DNA of 64,000 bases. Origin: Oegoconia quadripuncta (lineage: Eukaryota; Arthropoda; Insecta; Lepidoptera; Autostichidae). Numbering within the stretch: the first letter of the stretch is position 1; the number at the start of each line of letters is the position of its first letter. The notes below the pieces were generated by a model. The model was given only the letters and a program-made list of their open reading frames with translations, did not search any database and was not told the DNA's origin. Location of the stretch: the NCBI GenBank assembly GCA_949316235.1, contig OX438758.1:186001-250000 (forward strand), given 5' to 3'. Below are positions 51,701-62,454 of the stretch, piece by piece. A program made the position numbers and the translations under genes.

Positions 51701-54700
51701 CCCGGCTGGTGGTAAACATCTGATGGTAGATTTCAGCCCCTTTTCAGATGTCTGAAGCAGCCACATAGAAAATGCGTCTTCGAAATTCAGGCGAGGTGTA
51801 CCTCTTTACACCTAGCCCTGGACTCTGATCACAATAATAATACGAAGCCTCAAGCTCGCAATCATACCAACATTTTTTAAGAACAGTCGACCGCAAGTTA
51901 AGCTTAGACAGGATAATTTATGTTACATCCGTCTAACCGTCTCCGTGGCTGAATGTAAATAGCATAGAGTTTACAAAACGATGGTCGCAGGTTCGATTCC
52001 CAGTGGCATACATGTTTGGTACTCGGTTTGGTTGGTAGTAGAACATGTTTAGTCCGCCTGGCCAGTATCCAAGTCTGTCGTCAAGTAGCGATGTTGATAT
52101 TATTGCAGTCTTCCAGCTTTTTGGGATAAGATAATTTCGGGTGTGCGCGTTTCCGTTTTCGGTCTGATTTTCACTTACTCAGATGTGGTTGAGGTCAAAA
52201 CTTAGAGCTACGATTGTAATCGGGAATTACAACTAAGGTCACTATACGTCGGAAAAATTTCCAGCAGGCTCTTTTAGTTTTCAGTAGTTTATGCGGTCAA
52301 ATAGAAAAATGTTGTAATGTCGTAGCTTGGCGCACGCAAGGGAGGACTGGGCGCCACGAAGGTGGCCGCCAACTTTGACGATATCGAGCGGGAGGCCATT
52401 CAGGCGGAGAAACTCAAAATGGAGGTATGACATTTAATTTATTTATTATAATGAGAAGTTTGTTTTTTCGTTATGATGTTCTATCTTTATTTTTTATTTA
52501 TTTATTTGGAACATCAACATCATATAATTACACATATATATATTTTAGAAATTCACTTCCTGATATTATATGACAGGCCATTCAGGCGGAGAAACTCAAA
52601 ATGGAGGTATGACATTTAATTTATTTATTATAATGAGAAGTTTGTTTTTTCGTTATGATGTTCTATCTTTATTTTTTATTTATTTATTTGGAACATCAAC
52701 ATCATATAATTACACATATATATATTTTAGAAATTCACTTCCTGATATTATATGACAATTAAAGATGTACACGTCATTCACCCATTTGTACAAAAGCATC
52801 TTAGGTGGTAAGTTGGAGCTAATCTAAAAGATATTGTGCCCATTAGATGGGGTACGTTAGTACCATAGAGGAATAACACTATTAGTACTATTAGTTTTTC
52901 TGTGATGGCGGTAATGTTGCAACGTTTAAGTATTGTCTATTATTAGTAGATGTCGGATTCTGGATCCAGCAGATTTGTGTATGGAATTTATGTATCTTGT
53001 CTCAAAATTAGGGTATCAAGCATCTCTTGATTTCCTTTCCCATAGCTTAAGCCTTATGGCTGATTTAGAATTCAATTACCTTCACTCCTATTTGCCGAGG
53101 GGGTGGGGGCACTTCTTTCCTACGTCACACCTTTAATTCTTCTTTAATTAGTCTGGGCCCAAGTTAACAATAGAGGCTCGTAGGGCACCGTCTACCTTCA
53201 GTAGGCGCCGTGCAGAGTACCACTGTTGATCCTGGCTTACAGGAGTTGTAGTGTGAGCAGTGCGGAGGCGGTAATATCTTATGTCTCTGTAGAGCAGGCG
53301 TGTGATACTCGGACTCTTGACATACATTTTTAAAGATTGTTGACTGGAGCCCAATCAATAAGGATTTTCTTTGTATGGCGACAGTGATAATATTTTTCTG
53401 TGATGTGTTCAGAGTGAAATATAATTCGTGTAACTCCTATTAACTGGTGACTTCATTATAACAACTTTCCTCAAGGAACCGTAGTCGATTTCGATCAAAA
53501 GATTTTCGATTACCCACACAAAGTAAACCATTCTGAAACCACCTTTACTATGGAAGTCCAAGAATTTTCGGCTGAATTTCTAGTTGAAAGTTGTTCGTAA
53601 TCAAGAGTGACGACACCAGTTAATGGGAATTACATGAATTCAAATTCATTCTGTATGGATGTCTCACCTCACCCCCTGCCTTGTGTGCATTTCTGTATAT
53701 TGCTTAGGGTGAACTGTGGATGTTGTTTCAATCACTAAACTTGTTATGTTTGGAACACCCAAACACTATTGTTTGAGATATCTCTAACCACCCCAATTGG
53801 GATTAAGGTCGTGACGTTATGTATGTATTTATCCTCGGAAGACCTAGCATACAAAAAAAAAGAGTTTTTCCTTCAATGGAAATGAGACCTAATTTTGTTC
53901 CGCATACAGAGCTGTCTTTAGTTTGCGAGTTTTTGTTCTAAAATTCAAAGAATTAAATAAATCTTACTTTATTTATATTCCAAATGGTTTATACGAGTAT
54001 TGCAACAACTTTATTACGAGGAATTAATGTACATCCCCTCCCCTTATTATACTGTGTAAAAAAATGTATATGTGGGTATGATTTGCAAGTCGAAGGCGAC
54101 GGAGAGCGTGGCGACGCTGGAGCGGGTGGAGGCGGAGGTGGCGTCGCTGCGGCTGGCCTACCGCGAGCCGGGCCGCGCCCACAGCGAGCGTCTCGGCATC
54201 GCCGGCGCCAGCGCCGCCAGCCGCGCGTGAGTGTCACGGTCACACGGTCACACGGTGCCACAGTGCCACGGTCACACGGTGCCACAGTGCCACGGTCACA
54301 CGGTGCCACAGTGCCACGGTCACACGGTGCCACAGTGCCACGGTCATACGGTCACACACCACACCCAGTCATTAATAACTATTCAAGTGTTTCAAAACCA
54401 AAACACGCGACATCATATTTTGTATTTTGCTGACGCCATGTTGGATTTTATACCATAAAATATATTTTTTAATAAGTTGTTACAAGTTCCATATATTGAG
54501 TCTTTACCTATGAAATAGGAGTTTTTTTTCTTCGTTAATCGTAATGTACCAAATCCTGCGATTTTCAAAGCTATATCCAAATTTGTTATTTATTTGGAAA
54601 ATGGAATATTATTTCATGGTTTCACATGGATTTTTTTAAAATTATGGGCTAAATCACATAATAAAAAACATTTGAACAGAGCTCTTTTCATGTGCTTGCC

Positions 54701-57700
54701 ATTATCATTTCTTAGATTCGCTGAAAATTTTATAAAGCGGTTACTTTTAAAAATTAACGCTGCCTATACTTAACTTAATGTTATCCGATAATACACACAA
54801 AGTTTAGCTAAATTTGGATTTGCCGTTCCCAAAAAAAAATCAAAAATGATTGTATGGAGAAAACAGTCTTAATGAAATTCTTTATACAAAACGCCAATTT
54901 CATAGGTAAGGACTTAATATTTTAAATGTACTTTTTAATGTATCGTTACCTGGAGCTCTCTTATATTTTTTGTGCAGGTTATCTCTGTTTCTCGTACACC
55001 TCAAGAGGCCTGGATTGATTCACGGTTTTATGACAGTCTTAGGATTTGAGACTTAAACTTCTTTTGTGTTATTTTTATTAGAGACTGAAAGTAGAATGAA
55101 TGCAGTGGAAATGAGATGATTGAGAAGTATGAGTGGGGTGACTTTGAAAGATAGAATCAGGAATAGTGTAATTAGGGAGTTATGCAGTGTGAAAGAAGGC
55201 GCAGTGACAAAGATTGGAAAAGGTATGCTGAGATGCTTTGGACATGTGAAGAGGATGAATGAAAGGAGATTACGAAAAAGATATACGAAGTGAATGTGGA
55301 CGGTGGTGTTGGTAGGGGAAGACCACGGCGAACGTACCGTGATCAAATCGGGGACATCTTAAAGAAAGGCCAAGTCAAGAGTACCCTAAACCGACGAGCA
55401 TGTGCGAACAACCTTATGAAAGAAGCAAAACAGGTGTGTCAGGATCGTAGCAAGTGGAAATCTGTCATCTCAGCCCATCCCTACGGGAAACGGGCGTGAA
55501 TTTATGTGTGCATGGTCAAGTGTCGTTTTTATATTTGATACATAATTCAAAATAAATAAGTTCATTACGTAAACATTTGAGACTTTAAGTAAATAACAAT
55601 TTATTTACATAAGCCTATAGTTATGTATGTACAGGTGTTACAGTTTTGGCTTAGCGGTGTGTAAAATCGGTACTTAACATTGACTAAATAACAATCGAAA
55701 TTCGTCAGTGCCTCGTTCAATGAATTGAAGTATCTGATTGTCCCCCCCCCGTCCCCTCCCCAGCGGCGGCGGCGGCGTGTCGCACAGCGCGGCGTCGGAC
55801 ATGACGGCCATCGAGCAGGAGGGAGCTGCGCCCGCGCACGCCGAGCGGCTGGACGAGCTGGACGACTTCAACTCGGTCTTCACCATGATCAGGTCACTTC
55901 CCGACATCGCCCCGAACTCATCATTAACTTTCGTTCACTGGTTTATAAATCGTTGTCACAAAATAAAATATTTCCCAATAACCCGACTGATGATGATGAT
56001 TCAAAGATGCGAGTCCGAACTTTACCTATTTGTAATAGAAGAACTTTTTTTATGCACAATGGGTTAGCACCTGTTTTTAAAAGAGAAACCCCTCGACTTT
56101 CTTGCTTGTTTCTTCTTCTCAGGGGACAATTGTGAACAAGGAGGAGCTTAAAAAATGTAAAATTGACTATTTTAAGTGTACCCTGTGTACCTACAAAATA
56201 AAGCATTTTTGACTTTGACTTCCAGCTGTCTGATGTGATCCTTGACTATTTTTTGTAGAATCTTGCGCAAGCATTTGACTTGTATAAAAAGCCCGCCGCA
56301 GTTGGCTATAGATTTTGTATCCCACAGAAACGAGCCGTACGGCCGAGGGCTAGATTCGCTTCTCTCCGAGACGGTGTCCCGCAACAAGCCCCTGTCCAGC
56401 TCCTGGGAGAACATAGAGCCCGAGCCCACGCGGGCCGTGCGAACCATGTTCACCCCCGAGGAGAGGCCGGCGGGGGCCGGGGGGGCGGCGGGGGGGCCGG
56501 CGGGGGGGCCGGCCGGGGGGGCGGCGGGGGGCAGCCGCCGGGCCGCGCGCCGCGTGGAGCCGGAGGACGACTCCGCCGTGAAGAAGTTTGGGTCGGCCAA
56601 AGCGATCAGCTCGGCGCAGTTCTTCGGAGAGCAGGTCAGTTGGTGTTTGAGATATGAATTGTGTTGTCTTGGGTTTCGAAGGGGCGCACAAGTGACGCGC
56701 CTCGATCGTACAAGCCTCGGCGGTACGCTGACGGACCCGTCTAGTCAACCCGAATTTTAACCTGATTTTATTACATTTATTAGTCTTAATTCGTTGATAA
56801 CTTCTTTGACTCCTCTTTTGTCTGACCTACTTTATGTCACAAACATGTAAAAATTCTATAAATAAATTTAATGTATATGTTGGGAAAACGTAGCCACTGG
56901 GACGGTGCCAGCCCGTCATCAGTATGACCATGGAAATGGAGGTGAAATGAGTGAAGGGTAAACGTAATTTAGGCCCCTCACGCCATCCAACTCAGCAATG
57001 TATGCAATAAGTGGGATTCATCCAGACTAGTTTACATTCTCTCCTGCTCAAATTCCATGATCAACACATTAGTCGTGTTTGACGGTCGGCAGCAATCTGA
57101 ACCCCTATTCACAGCGCTCACGCCTCATAACCATTGTCGATGTGCCTACATACTTCTGACGATATGGTACCGCCCGGCTTTTACCTCACAACAAACCAAG
57201 TCCATATCGTGAAAACCTTCCTAATTTATTGTTTGGGACGACATATTATTTCAATTTTAACCAACCAGATTTTTTTTTCTGTAACTCAGTAATTTGACCC
57301 CATTGCGTATGCGCCGCCCAGAGCTTACGTAACTGACGTATTAAATATCAAAGTTGTTGTCACTTCCATGTCGTTAATATTTAAAGCAATGGAGTGAGTC
57401 AAAGTGTACGATGCACCTACATTTTGACTTGACCTAAAAAAACGGGTTATTGACACGATGCGCTCGCGTCATAGCATTCATTATAATAGTACTACCTTTC
57501 CGCTCGTGGCTTCGCCTGCGTGGAATGACTTCGCGGAAATTTGTTTATCCCGCGGGAACTGCTTACTTTATCGGGATAAAAAATATCCTATGTCTTAATC
57601 CATAGTATGTTAAGTCAAAGTCAAAAGTCAAAAAAATATTTATTTCGTAGGATAAAGATTATCACTTGAAAACGTCACATTTTTTATCTTAATATTAAAA

Positions 57701-60448
57701 TTATTGACATTTTTGCTCATTCGCAAAGCAGATTCCCCAGAGAAGAACGAGCAAGAAACTCAAGGGTTGCTCTTTTAAATAAGTTTGGGTTACAATTATA
57801 TTATATTGTATAATTAGGCTGAATATCGCCGAGCGGTCTATGTCCATGCTTGCTTATCATCCAGATAGTCAGAAATGTTATAATAGCCTTTGGTAAATAA
57901 TGTCTGTTTTATGATGGTTTTGAATTTATTTAAAGGTAAATTTTGAATGTCCACTGGAACCTGATTATAAAAGCGTATACATTGCCCCTTAAATGACTTA
58001 GTGACTTTGTGTAAACGGCTGACATGAACAGCAAGTTTATTTTTATATCTGGTATTAACATTATGTATATCACTATTTTTCTTAAACGATTCTATATTTT
58101 TTCTTACATACATTAAGTTTTCGTAAACATATTGCGATGCTAATGTTAATATATTAATTTCTTTAATTTTATTCCTAAGAGACACTCTGTTCTACCTATA
58201 TACCAAATTTCATCCAAATCCGTTCATCCGTTTCGCCGTGATTGAGCGACAAACAAACAAACTTCCAAACTTTCACATTTATAATATTGGGTCTTTACCT
58301 ATGAAATTGGAGTTGTTTTTCTTCGTTAATCATATTATGTAACAATTCCTACGATTTTCAAAGCTATTTCCAAATTTGTTTTTTATTTGGAAAATGGAAT
58401 ATATTTTCAAGGTTTCACATGAAATATTTTTTAATTTCTGGGCTAAATCACATAATAAAAAAAATTTGAACAGAGCTCTTTTCATGTGCTTCCCATAACC
58501 ATTTCTTAGATTCGCTGAAACTTTTACAAAGCGGTTACTTTTAATGTTATCCGATAATACACACAAAGTTTAGCTAAATTTGGATTTGCCGTTCCCAAAA
58601 AAAATCAAAAATGTTTGTATGGAGAAAACAGTCTTAATGAAATTCTTTATACAAAACGCCAATTTCATAGGTAAGGACCTAATATTAGTTCGATATTGGT
58701 GTCGATTCGGATGTACAGCAACTAAACTAAAACCAATTTTGGAGTGGTGCCGTCGCATCGTACTGTTCCAGGGAGAAAGAGACAGTACTCTTTAAAATTA
58801 GTTTTAGTTTAGTCGGTGTACATCTGAATCGACACCATTGTATTCTCATAGAATAAAGTCAGTGTTACTTCGGCCATCAACAGCATCATTGCATTTTATC
58901 ATCATTTCCCTAGCATCCCCACGCCCTCACGTGAACTCTGTATAATAGCATAGACGATCAGACTGTGACACTCATTCAGCAATATTCAGCATCTTACATC
59001 TATTTTGGTCCTTCGAGCCGGATATTTGAGTTTGAGTATTCAGACGTCAGAGTTGATTGTTTTACTAGTTTAAGGCGTATATTGATTGATGTTGTATAAC
59101 GTGTGACGTGTGATGTGTGTAGGACTCAAGATGGGAGCGCGACGCGAACCTGTCGCGGTTCCAGGGCAGCACCAGCATCTCCTCGGCGGAGTACTTCGGC
59201 TCGGAGCGCGAGCGTCCCGCGCGCCAGCCCGCCTTCAGCGTGTCCGCGCCCGACCTGGACGAGGTGACGTCACATGCACTCACATCAATATTCAAACTAT
59301 AAAATCGTATCAAAAGTAGTAACCACCTAATTAAAACACCTCACTGTAAAAATCCTCGGTTTGGTTGGTGGTAGGGCGTTTTAAATGTCCGCCTGGCTAG
59401 CTACCACCATCTTATCTAAATCTGCCGCCAGGCAGCAATGTTAATAACATTGTTGTGTTCCGGTTGTCAGAGATAAGATAGCCAGTCCCCCAAATGTGTT
59501 GGGGTTTCCGGGTCAGTACGCTTAAGTACGAACCCGTTGTGCATAAAAAAAATCCATCCAAAAAGATGGAAATGTCTTTGTGATTTAGAAGCTCTTCACA
59601 GTCTGCTGCATGGGATGTCTCACTTGTAATTTTAATTTTCAGAATCTTCATGATGAGCCCTTACTTGTGATACCCATATTGGTAGTCCTACAGTAATGTT
59701 TTTTTTTCGTTTTGAGTATGTGAACCCCTATATAGGCGCTGGGGTTTATTTTGTGTGACGAAATCTATCCAATAACACTTGGATTGTCACGACGAATTTG
59801 ACGTCACCTCATGAATTAAATCAGCCGTTTGGGTGCTAAGAAGGAATAAACATCGCAATTCCCACATCGTTATATACCACGTGTCTGATACATATTCTTA
59901 GTTTTCTTTTGCACACAATTTGCATAGCATTGTCTGTGGCATGCTCGAGGTCCTGTGGCGTACAAGTGTTGGGATTTTATTTGCAAATACGCAATAGTTT
60001 TGTGAGCAGTATGACGGCATCCATCGCCTTGTACATCATACCTACATCCATATGTTGCACAACCTGCCTATGAAATTGTACTTGCCTGGAAGAGATTCTA
60101 ATTTCTGTTTTTTTTTTAATGCACAACGTGTTAGCACTCGACTTCAATCACACCTGATGTTAAGTGAAGATGAGGCCGAAGGTGTCAACCTACTGACCCG
60201 GAAACCCCAACATATTTGGGGGACTGGCTAGCTTATGTCTGACAACCGAAACACAAGTGCTCTTTGGCGGCAGATGGTGGTATTTGCGATTATGTAATAA
60301 GAGTTTTGTTAGCAATATGACGGCACCCATCGCCATGTGCCCCCAGGTGCGGGAGTCTGTCCGCGCGGGGGTGACGCGGGTGGCGGGGCGCCTGTCGTCG
60401 CTGGCCAACGGCGTGGTCTCCTCCATACAGGAGCGCTACGGCTATTGA
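45646..60448 (+). CDS. ArfGAP3: ArfGAP2/3 (Glo3-type) ADP-ribosylation factor GTPase-activating protein, 11 exons
   Basis: The spliced frame runs from ATG 45646 to TGA 60446-60448: 1518 nt, 505 residues, near the 515-550 usual for the family, with all junctions GT-AG and in phase. The ArfGAP domain occupies about residues 8-125: the zinc finger is C27-x2-C30-x16-C47-x2-C50, with the catalytic arginine finger as R55 in [13 protein letters not shown] basic [11 protein letters not shown] region follows (about 203-213), the coatomer/cargo-binding region of this class. The C-terminal Glo3 motifs are ISSAQFFG (about 416-423) and ISSAEYFG (about 444-451), which separate ArfGAP2/3 from ArfGAP1. Role: hydrolysis of Arf1-GTP during COPI coat cycling at the Golgi. 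An Ala/Gly/Pro run in exon 9 is low-complexity. I cannot exclude a missed exon in the 3-kb gap between exons 4 and 5, though phase is continuous. Confidence 0.94.
45797..45988 (+). CDS. ArfGAP3: ArfGAP exon 2 (zinc finger)
   Basis: It encodes residues 26-89 with the four zinc-binding Cys and the arginine finger R55. The acceptor is TTGGCAG, the donor GTATGT. Confidence 0.96.
46403..46534 (+). CDS. ArfGAP3: ArfGAP exon 3 (end of GAP domain)
   Basis: It encodes residues 90-133: [20 protein letters not shown] and the [10 protein letters not shown] helix. The acceptor follows a T run; the donor is GTTGGT. Confidence 0.95.
47933..48049 (+). CDS. ArfGAP3: ArfGAP exon 4
   Basis: It encodes residues 134-172: [15 protein letters not shown], then DWFAEHGDS. 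The acceptor CCCCCACAG is strong; the donor is GTAACA. Confidence 0.92.
48245..48395. repeat. Imperfect inverted repeat in ArfGAP intron 4
   Basis: GCGTAGTATGACA and its near-inverse TTTCATGCTACGAGG flank an inner GTCCGAGCGATTGAGCGGGAC hairpin and two GTCGCGCG motifs. Possibly a MITE; the ends are uncertain. Confidence 0.35.
49218..49420 (+). repeat. SINE family A' copy, well preserved
   Basis: A box TTTGGTGTAGTGGATAG at 49229-49245, B box GTTCGAATCCCGCG near 49276-49289, and the complete tail to the TACAAGCTTATC near 49400. Confidence 0.85.
49840..49958 (+). repeat. Helitron-like 3' end
   Basis: ACGAAGTCGCGGGCGGATAG with a final CTAA (a permitted CTRR end) at 49955-49958. Only the last roughly 100 bp is recognisable. 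Confidence 0.45.
50316..50813. repeat. (AATAT)n microsatellite, about 100 units
   Basis: Roughly 500 bp of essentially pure pentanucleotide repeat. The long Tyr/Ile/Leu frames on the minus strand across it are artefacts. Confidence 0.98.
51065..51151 (+). CDS. ArfGAP3: ArfGAP exon 5
   Basis: It encodes residues 173-201 ([18 protein letters not shown], then a Pro/Arg-rich end). It is phase 0 on both sides and GC-rich; less conserved, so the call rests on phase, splice sites and composition. Confidence 0.8.
51930..52210 (+). repeat. Family B SINE, diverged
   Basis: CCGTCTCCGTGGCTGAATG head, B box GGTTCGATTCCC near 51990-52003, GGTTTGGTTGG body and the CAGATGTGGTTGAGGTCAA end. It lies 115 bp before exon 6. 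Confidence 0.75.
52326..52424 (+). CDS. ArfGAP3: ArfGAP exon 6 (coatomer-binding region)
   Basis: It encodes residues 202-234: [17 protein letters not shown], then [16 protein letters not shown]. The last 31 nt are included in the 182-bp tandem duplication. Confidence 0.93.
52394..52757 (+). repeat. Perfect 182-bp tandem duplication over the exon 6/intron boundary
   Basis: 52394-52575 and 52576-52757 are identical base for base as far as I can read. Each copy contains the last 31 nt of exon 6, its GTATGA donor and 151 bp of intron. Confidence 0.95.
54090..54226 (+). CDS. ArfGAP3: ArfGAP exon 7
   Basis: It encodes residues 235-280: [20 protein letters not shown], then [15 protein letters not shown]. 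The donor GTGAGT is followed directly by a 24-bp minisatellite; phase 2. Confidence 0.92.
54231..54352 (+). repeat. 24-bp minisatellite at the exon 7 donor
   Basis: About 4.5 units of CACGGTCACACGGTGCCA plus CAGTGC start within 5 nt of the exon 7 splice donor. Confidence 0.92.
54498..54914 (+). mobile_element. MITE of about 400 bp, copy 1
   Basis: Inverted ends GAGTCTTTACCTATGAAAT and (inverse) AGTCCTTACCTATGAAAT. AT-rich flanks share ATAT on both sides. It is homologous throughout to 58289-58679, in the same orientation. Confidence 0.8.
55080..55500 (+). pseudogene. LINE 3' end fragment
   Basis: [20 protein letters not shown], then [19 protein letters not shown] and [20 protein letters not shown] end at a TGA (55497-55499). 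This is the C-terminus of a common lepidopteran non-LTR protein. Upstream sequence ([14 protein letters not shown]) is frameshifted. Confidence 0.75.
55764..55892 (+). CDS. ArfGAP3: ArfGAP exon 8
   Basis: It encodes residues 280-323: [19 protein letters not shown], matching the VSHS...M..IEQE block of ArfGAP2/3. The acceptor follows a C-rich tract; phase 2. Confidence 0.93.
56328..56634 (+). CDS. ArfGAP3: ArfGAP exon 9 (Ala/Gly/Pro run and first Glo3 motif)
   Basis: It encodes residues 323-425: [17 protein letters not shown], an Ala/Gly/Pro-rich run, then [18 protein letters not shown]. The donor is GTCAGT, phase 0. Confidence 0.94.
57513..58288 (-). mobile_element. Helitron-like element split by a LINE insertion
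   Basis: Two halves of one minus-strand repeat (57513-57612 and 58193-58288), both aligning with 29466-29800, are separated by a LINE 3' end (57613-58192). TGTT occurs at both junctions and would be the target duplication. Confidence 0.65.
57838..58192 (-). pseudogene. LINE C-terminal fragment
   Basis: Open for 115 codons: [20 protein letters not shown], then [36 protein letters not shown] and [15 protein letters not shown] before a stop. The 3' UTR continues to 57613. Two other copies lie at 38790-39035 and 62455-62747. Confidence 0.8.
58289..58679 (+). mobile_element. MITE of about 400 bp, copy 2
   Basis: Ends GGGTCTTTACCTATGAAAT and (inverse) GGTCCTTACCTATGAAAT. TAATATT occurs immediately outside both ends. 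It lies directly against the end of the Helitron-like repeat. Confidence 0.8.
59123..59263 (+). CDS. ArfGAP3: ArfGAP exon 10 (second Glo3 motif)
   Basis: It encodes residues 426-472: [19 protein letters not shown], then [10 protein letters not shown]. The acceptor is TGTGTAG, the donor GTGACG. Confidence 0.94.
59350..59550 (+). repeat. Family B SINE 3' part
   Basis: From CTCGGTTTGGTTGGTGGTAG to GTGCATAAAAAAA; the tRNA-like head is missing. Lies in ArfGAP intron 10. Confidence 0.75.
60105..60290 (-). repeat. Family B SINE 3' part, 57 bp before exon 11
   Basis: Poly(T) at 60106-60117, then the inverse of the 59350 copy. It ends in the GGCGGCAGATGGTGG segment. Confidence 0.75.
60347..60448 (+). 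CDS. ArfGAP3: ArfGAP exon 11 (C-terminus, stop)
   Basis: It encodes residues 473-505: [18 protein letters not shown], then a C-terminal SIQERYGY and TGA. This matches the amphipathic end (VAGxxxxLANGVxxSxQxRYG) of ArfGAP2/3. Confidence 0.95.
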   Translation: MRESVRAGVTRVAGRLSSLANGVVSSIQERYGY

Positions 60449-60944
60449 TACCGCCAGCCCCACGCCCACGCCCACGCCCAGCCCCACACCCACGCCGCCA
60501 GCCGACCGCTCCTCTGTCGGAACCTCAACAGTGTACAACAAACTGCTCACATGGAGGCTCTGATGCGAAGCTGATCACGTACAGCGAGGTTTCACCACCT
60601 AGTGTTTGATTACTATTTAATTCTGTCAGCGAGCTATGAGACGGAGCCAATGGGAGTGCAATAAGTGGACGGGACTGTAACCGATTCGATATTTTTGGGC
60701 AGTTGACAGAAGAGCCTCGGTTAAGGAGTTCATGGGTTGTTTGGTCGATGGATGTGGCTTCCATTAATGTACTGTATGAGAGGAGTTATTGACGCCAATG
60801 TACTACATACATGGTATAGTAGCGGCACTGAATATCGAAATACCAACGTGCGAAGAACTGTCGTTTGACAGATCGTAGTTCCGATACTCTGTTGGTTGAC
60901 ACATAAACTATATATATATATAGCGACAGAATGCTTCTTGGGCC

Positions 60945-61200
60945 CGTATTTTTGGTTGGTGGTAGGGCATATTAAAATGTCCGCCTGGCTAGCTACCACC
61001 ATCTTATCTAAATCTGCCGCCAAGCAGCAATGTTAATAGCATTGTTGTGTTCCGGTTGTCAGAGATAAGATAGCCAGTCCCCCAAATGTGTTGGGGTTTC
61101 CGGGTTAGTACGCTTCCACCTTCGACTTCATCTTCACTTAACATCAGGTGTGATTGAGGTCAAGTACAAACCCGTCGTGCATAAAAAAAAAAAAAAAAAA
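60945..61200 (+). repeat. Family B SINE 3' part with poly(A)
   Basis: From TTTGGTTGGTGGTAGGGC to an 18-nt A run at 61183-61200. Nearly identical to 3730-3973. Confidence 0.8.
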
Positions 61201-62198
61201 AGTATTAATAAACCATTCTCAAGATTTAGAACAGCCTTCTGATCGGTCTCAAGTAAACGTGTTGATTAATAAAGCTAACTTGAGACTTGCAACGCACGTG
61301 GATTCTCAAGCAGTACTCACTTGAGAGGTGCGCCGAGTTTCACGTATTAATAAACGAAACTCAAGACCATCATTCATTCGCCGCTGAGGCGAATACTTGA
61401 GAAGTGATCTCAGCTGAGTAGACCTCGAGATTGGTTTATAAATTAGCACGGAGCTTGAGATAGCGTCAACTTCTTAAGACGCATCTCGGGTGATACAGCC
61501 TCAAGACTTGTATTGTAATACGAGCCTTAAGTGTGAAAAAGACCTTTGTAGCGAGCGAGATGGATCAGAGCACCCCGACACTTGTTGGTTAGGTTCAAAA
61601 GGTTAAGCGCCTTAGCCTTTGATGTTAGGTGAGTTCTCTCGTACTTGCGTTCGTCGAAGTATTCTGTCGCTGTATGGTTTCCCGCATAAGAACTGTGTCG
61701 ACCAACGGAGTATCGGTACTACGACCTGTCAAGCCACAGTTCTTCGCGTTTGTATTTCGACGTTCAGTGACGGACTCAGATAATATACCAGAAAATATTT
61801 TAAGGTGTGCTTTAGACCATCTTACTATGGGACCAACTCGCAAATAATGAAAACCAAATAAATACGTACCGGACCGAATTGTTTCGAGAATCGTTTCCTT
61901 GGTAGAAAACCATGTCACTCCTTAAAATATGTTCAGGTTTGGATCCAGTTGAGACACTTTTTTGGATTCTGTGGCTGATGGGATGAAGATGGTAGGTCTG
62001 TCGTAGGCAGATTGTTCGATCGATCTAGGCGAATCAAATTTCAGATCTCTTCAGGTGTTTTTTGATTAAATTTACAAGGGTCGCATTATGATTACTGTGT
62101 AAATCAGATGTAAGAATTATTTTTGTAAGCTTAGCTTTGGGGATACCCTATAAAACGACAAGGGACAGTACTATCACTTAAGTAAATAATATAGATCC

Positions 62199-62415
62199 CA
62201 TAAACAAAGCCATAACCGAGAAAAAGAAGCTGTAGTTCGGTTTGGATTCTGTTGTTATAAAGTACTGCAAATAGTTGTATTGCTCCCATTATCCACAATC
62301 ATTAAAACGGATCACGGTGGTCACCGAAAATCGTTTTGCAATACATTAAAATATCAGAATCTTTATCAACTACAGGTTGACATTCTTGTTTTTCCCTGCT
62401 AAGGCTTTGTTTATG
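62199..62415. mobile_element. MITE, about 217 bp
   Basis: Inverted ends CATAAACAAAGCC (left) and GGCTTTGTTTATG (right), with similarity extending inward to CTGTAGTT/AACTACAG. AT-rich flanks; the target duplication is unclear. Confidence 0.65.
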
Positions 62416-62454
62416 AGATATATGATTAGTTGAGCGGCAACACCATTACAGTCA

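Noticed and set aside
61625..61918. 97-codon minus-strand frame as a gene
   Set aside because: No recognisable domain, and both strands are open; more likely part of an unclassified repeat.
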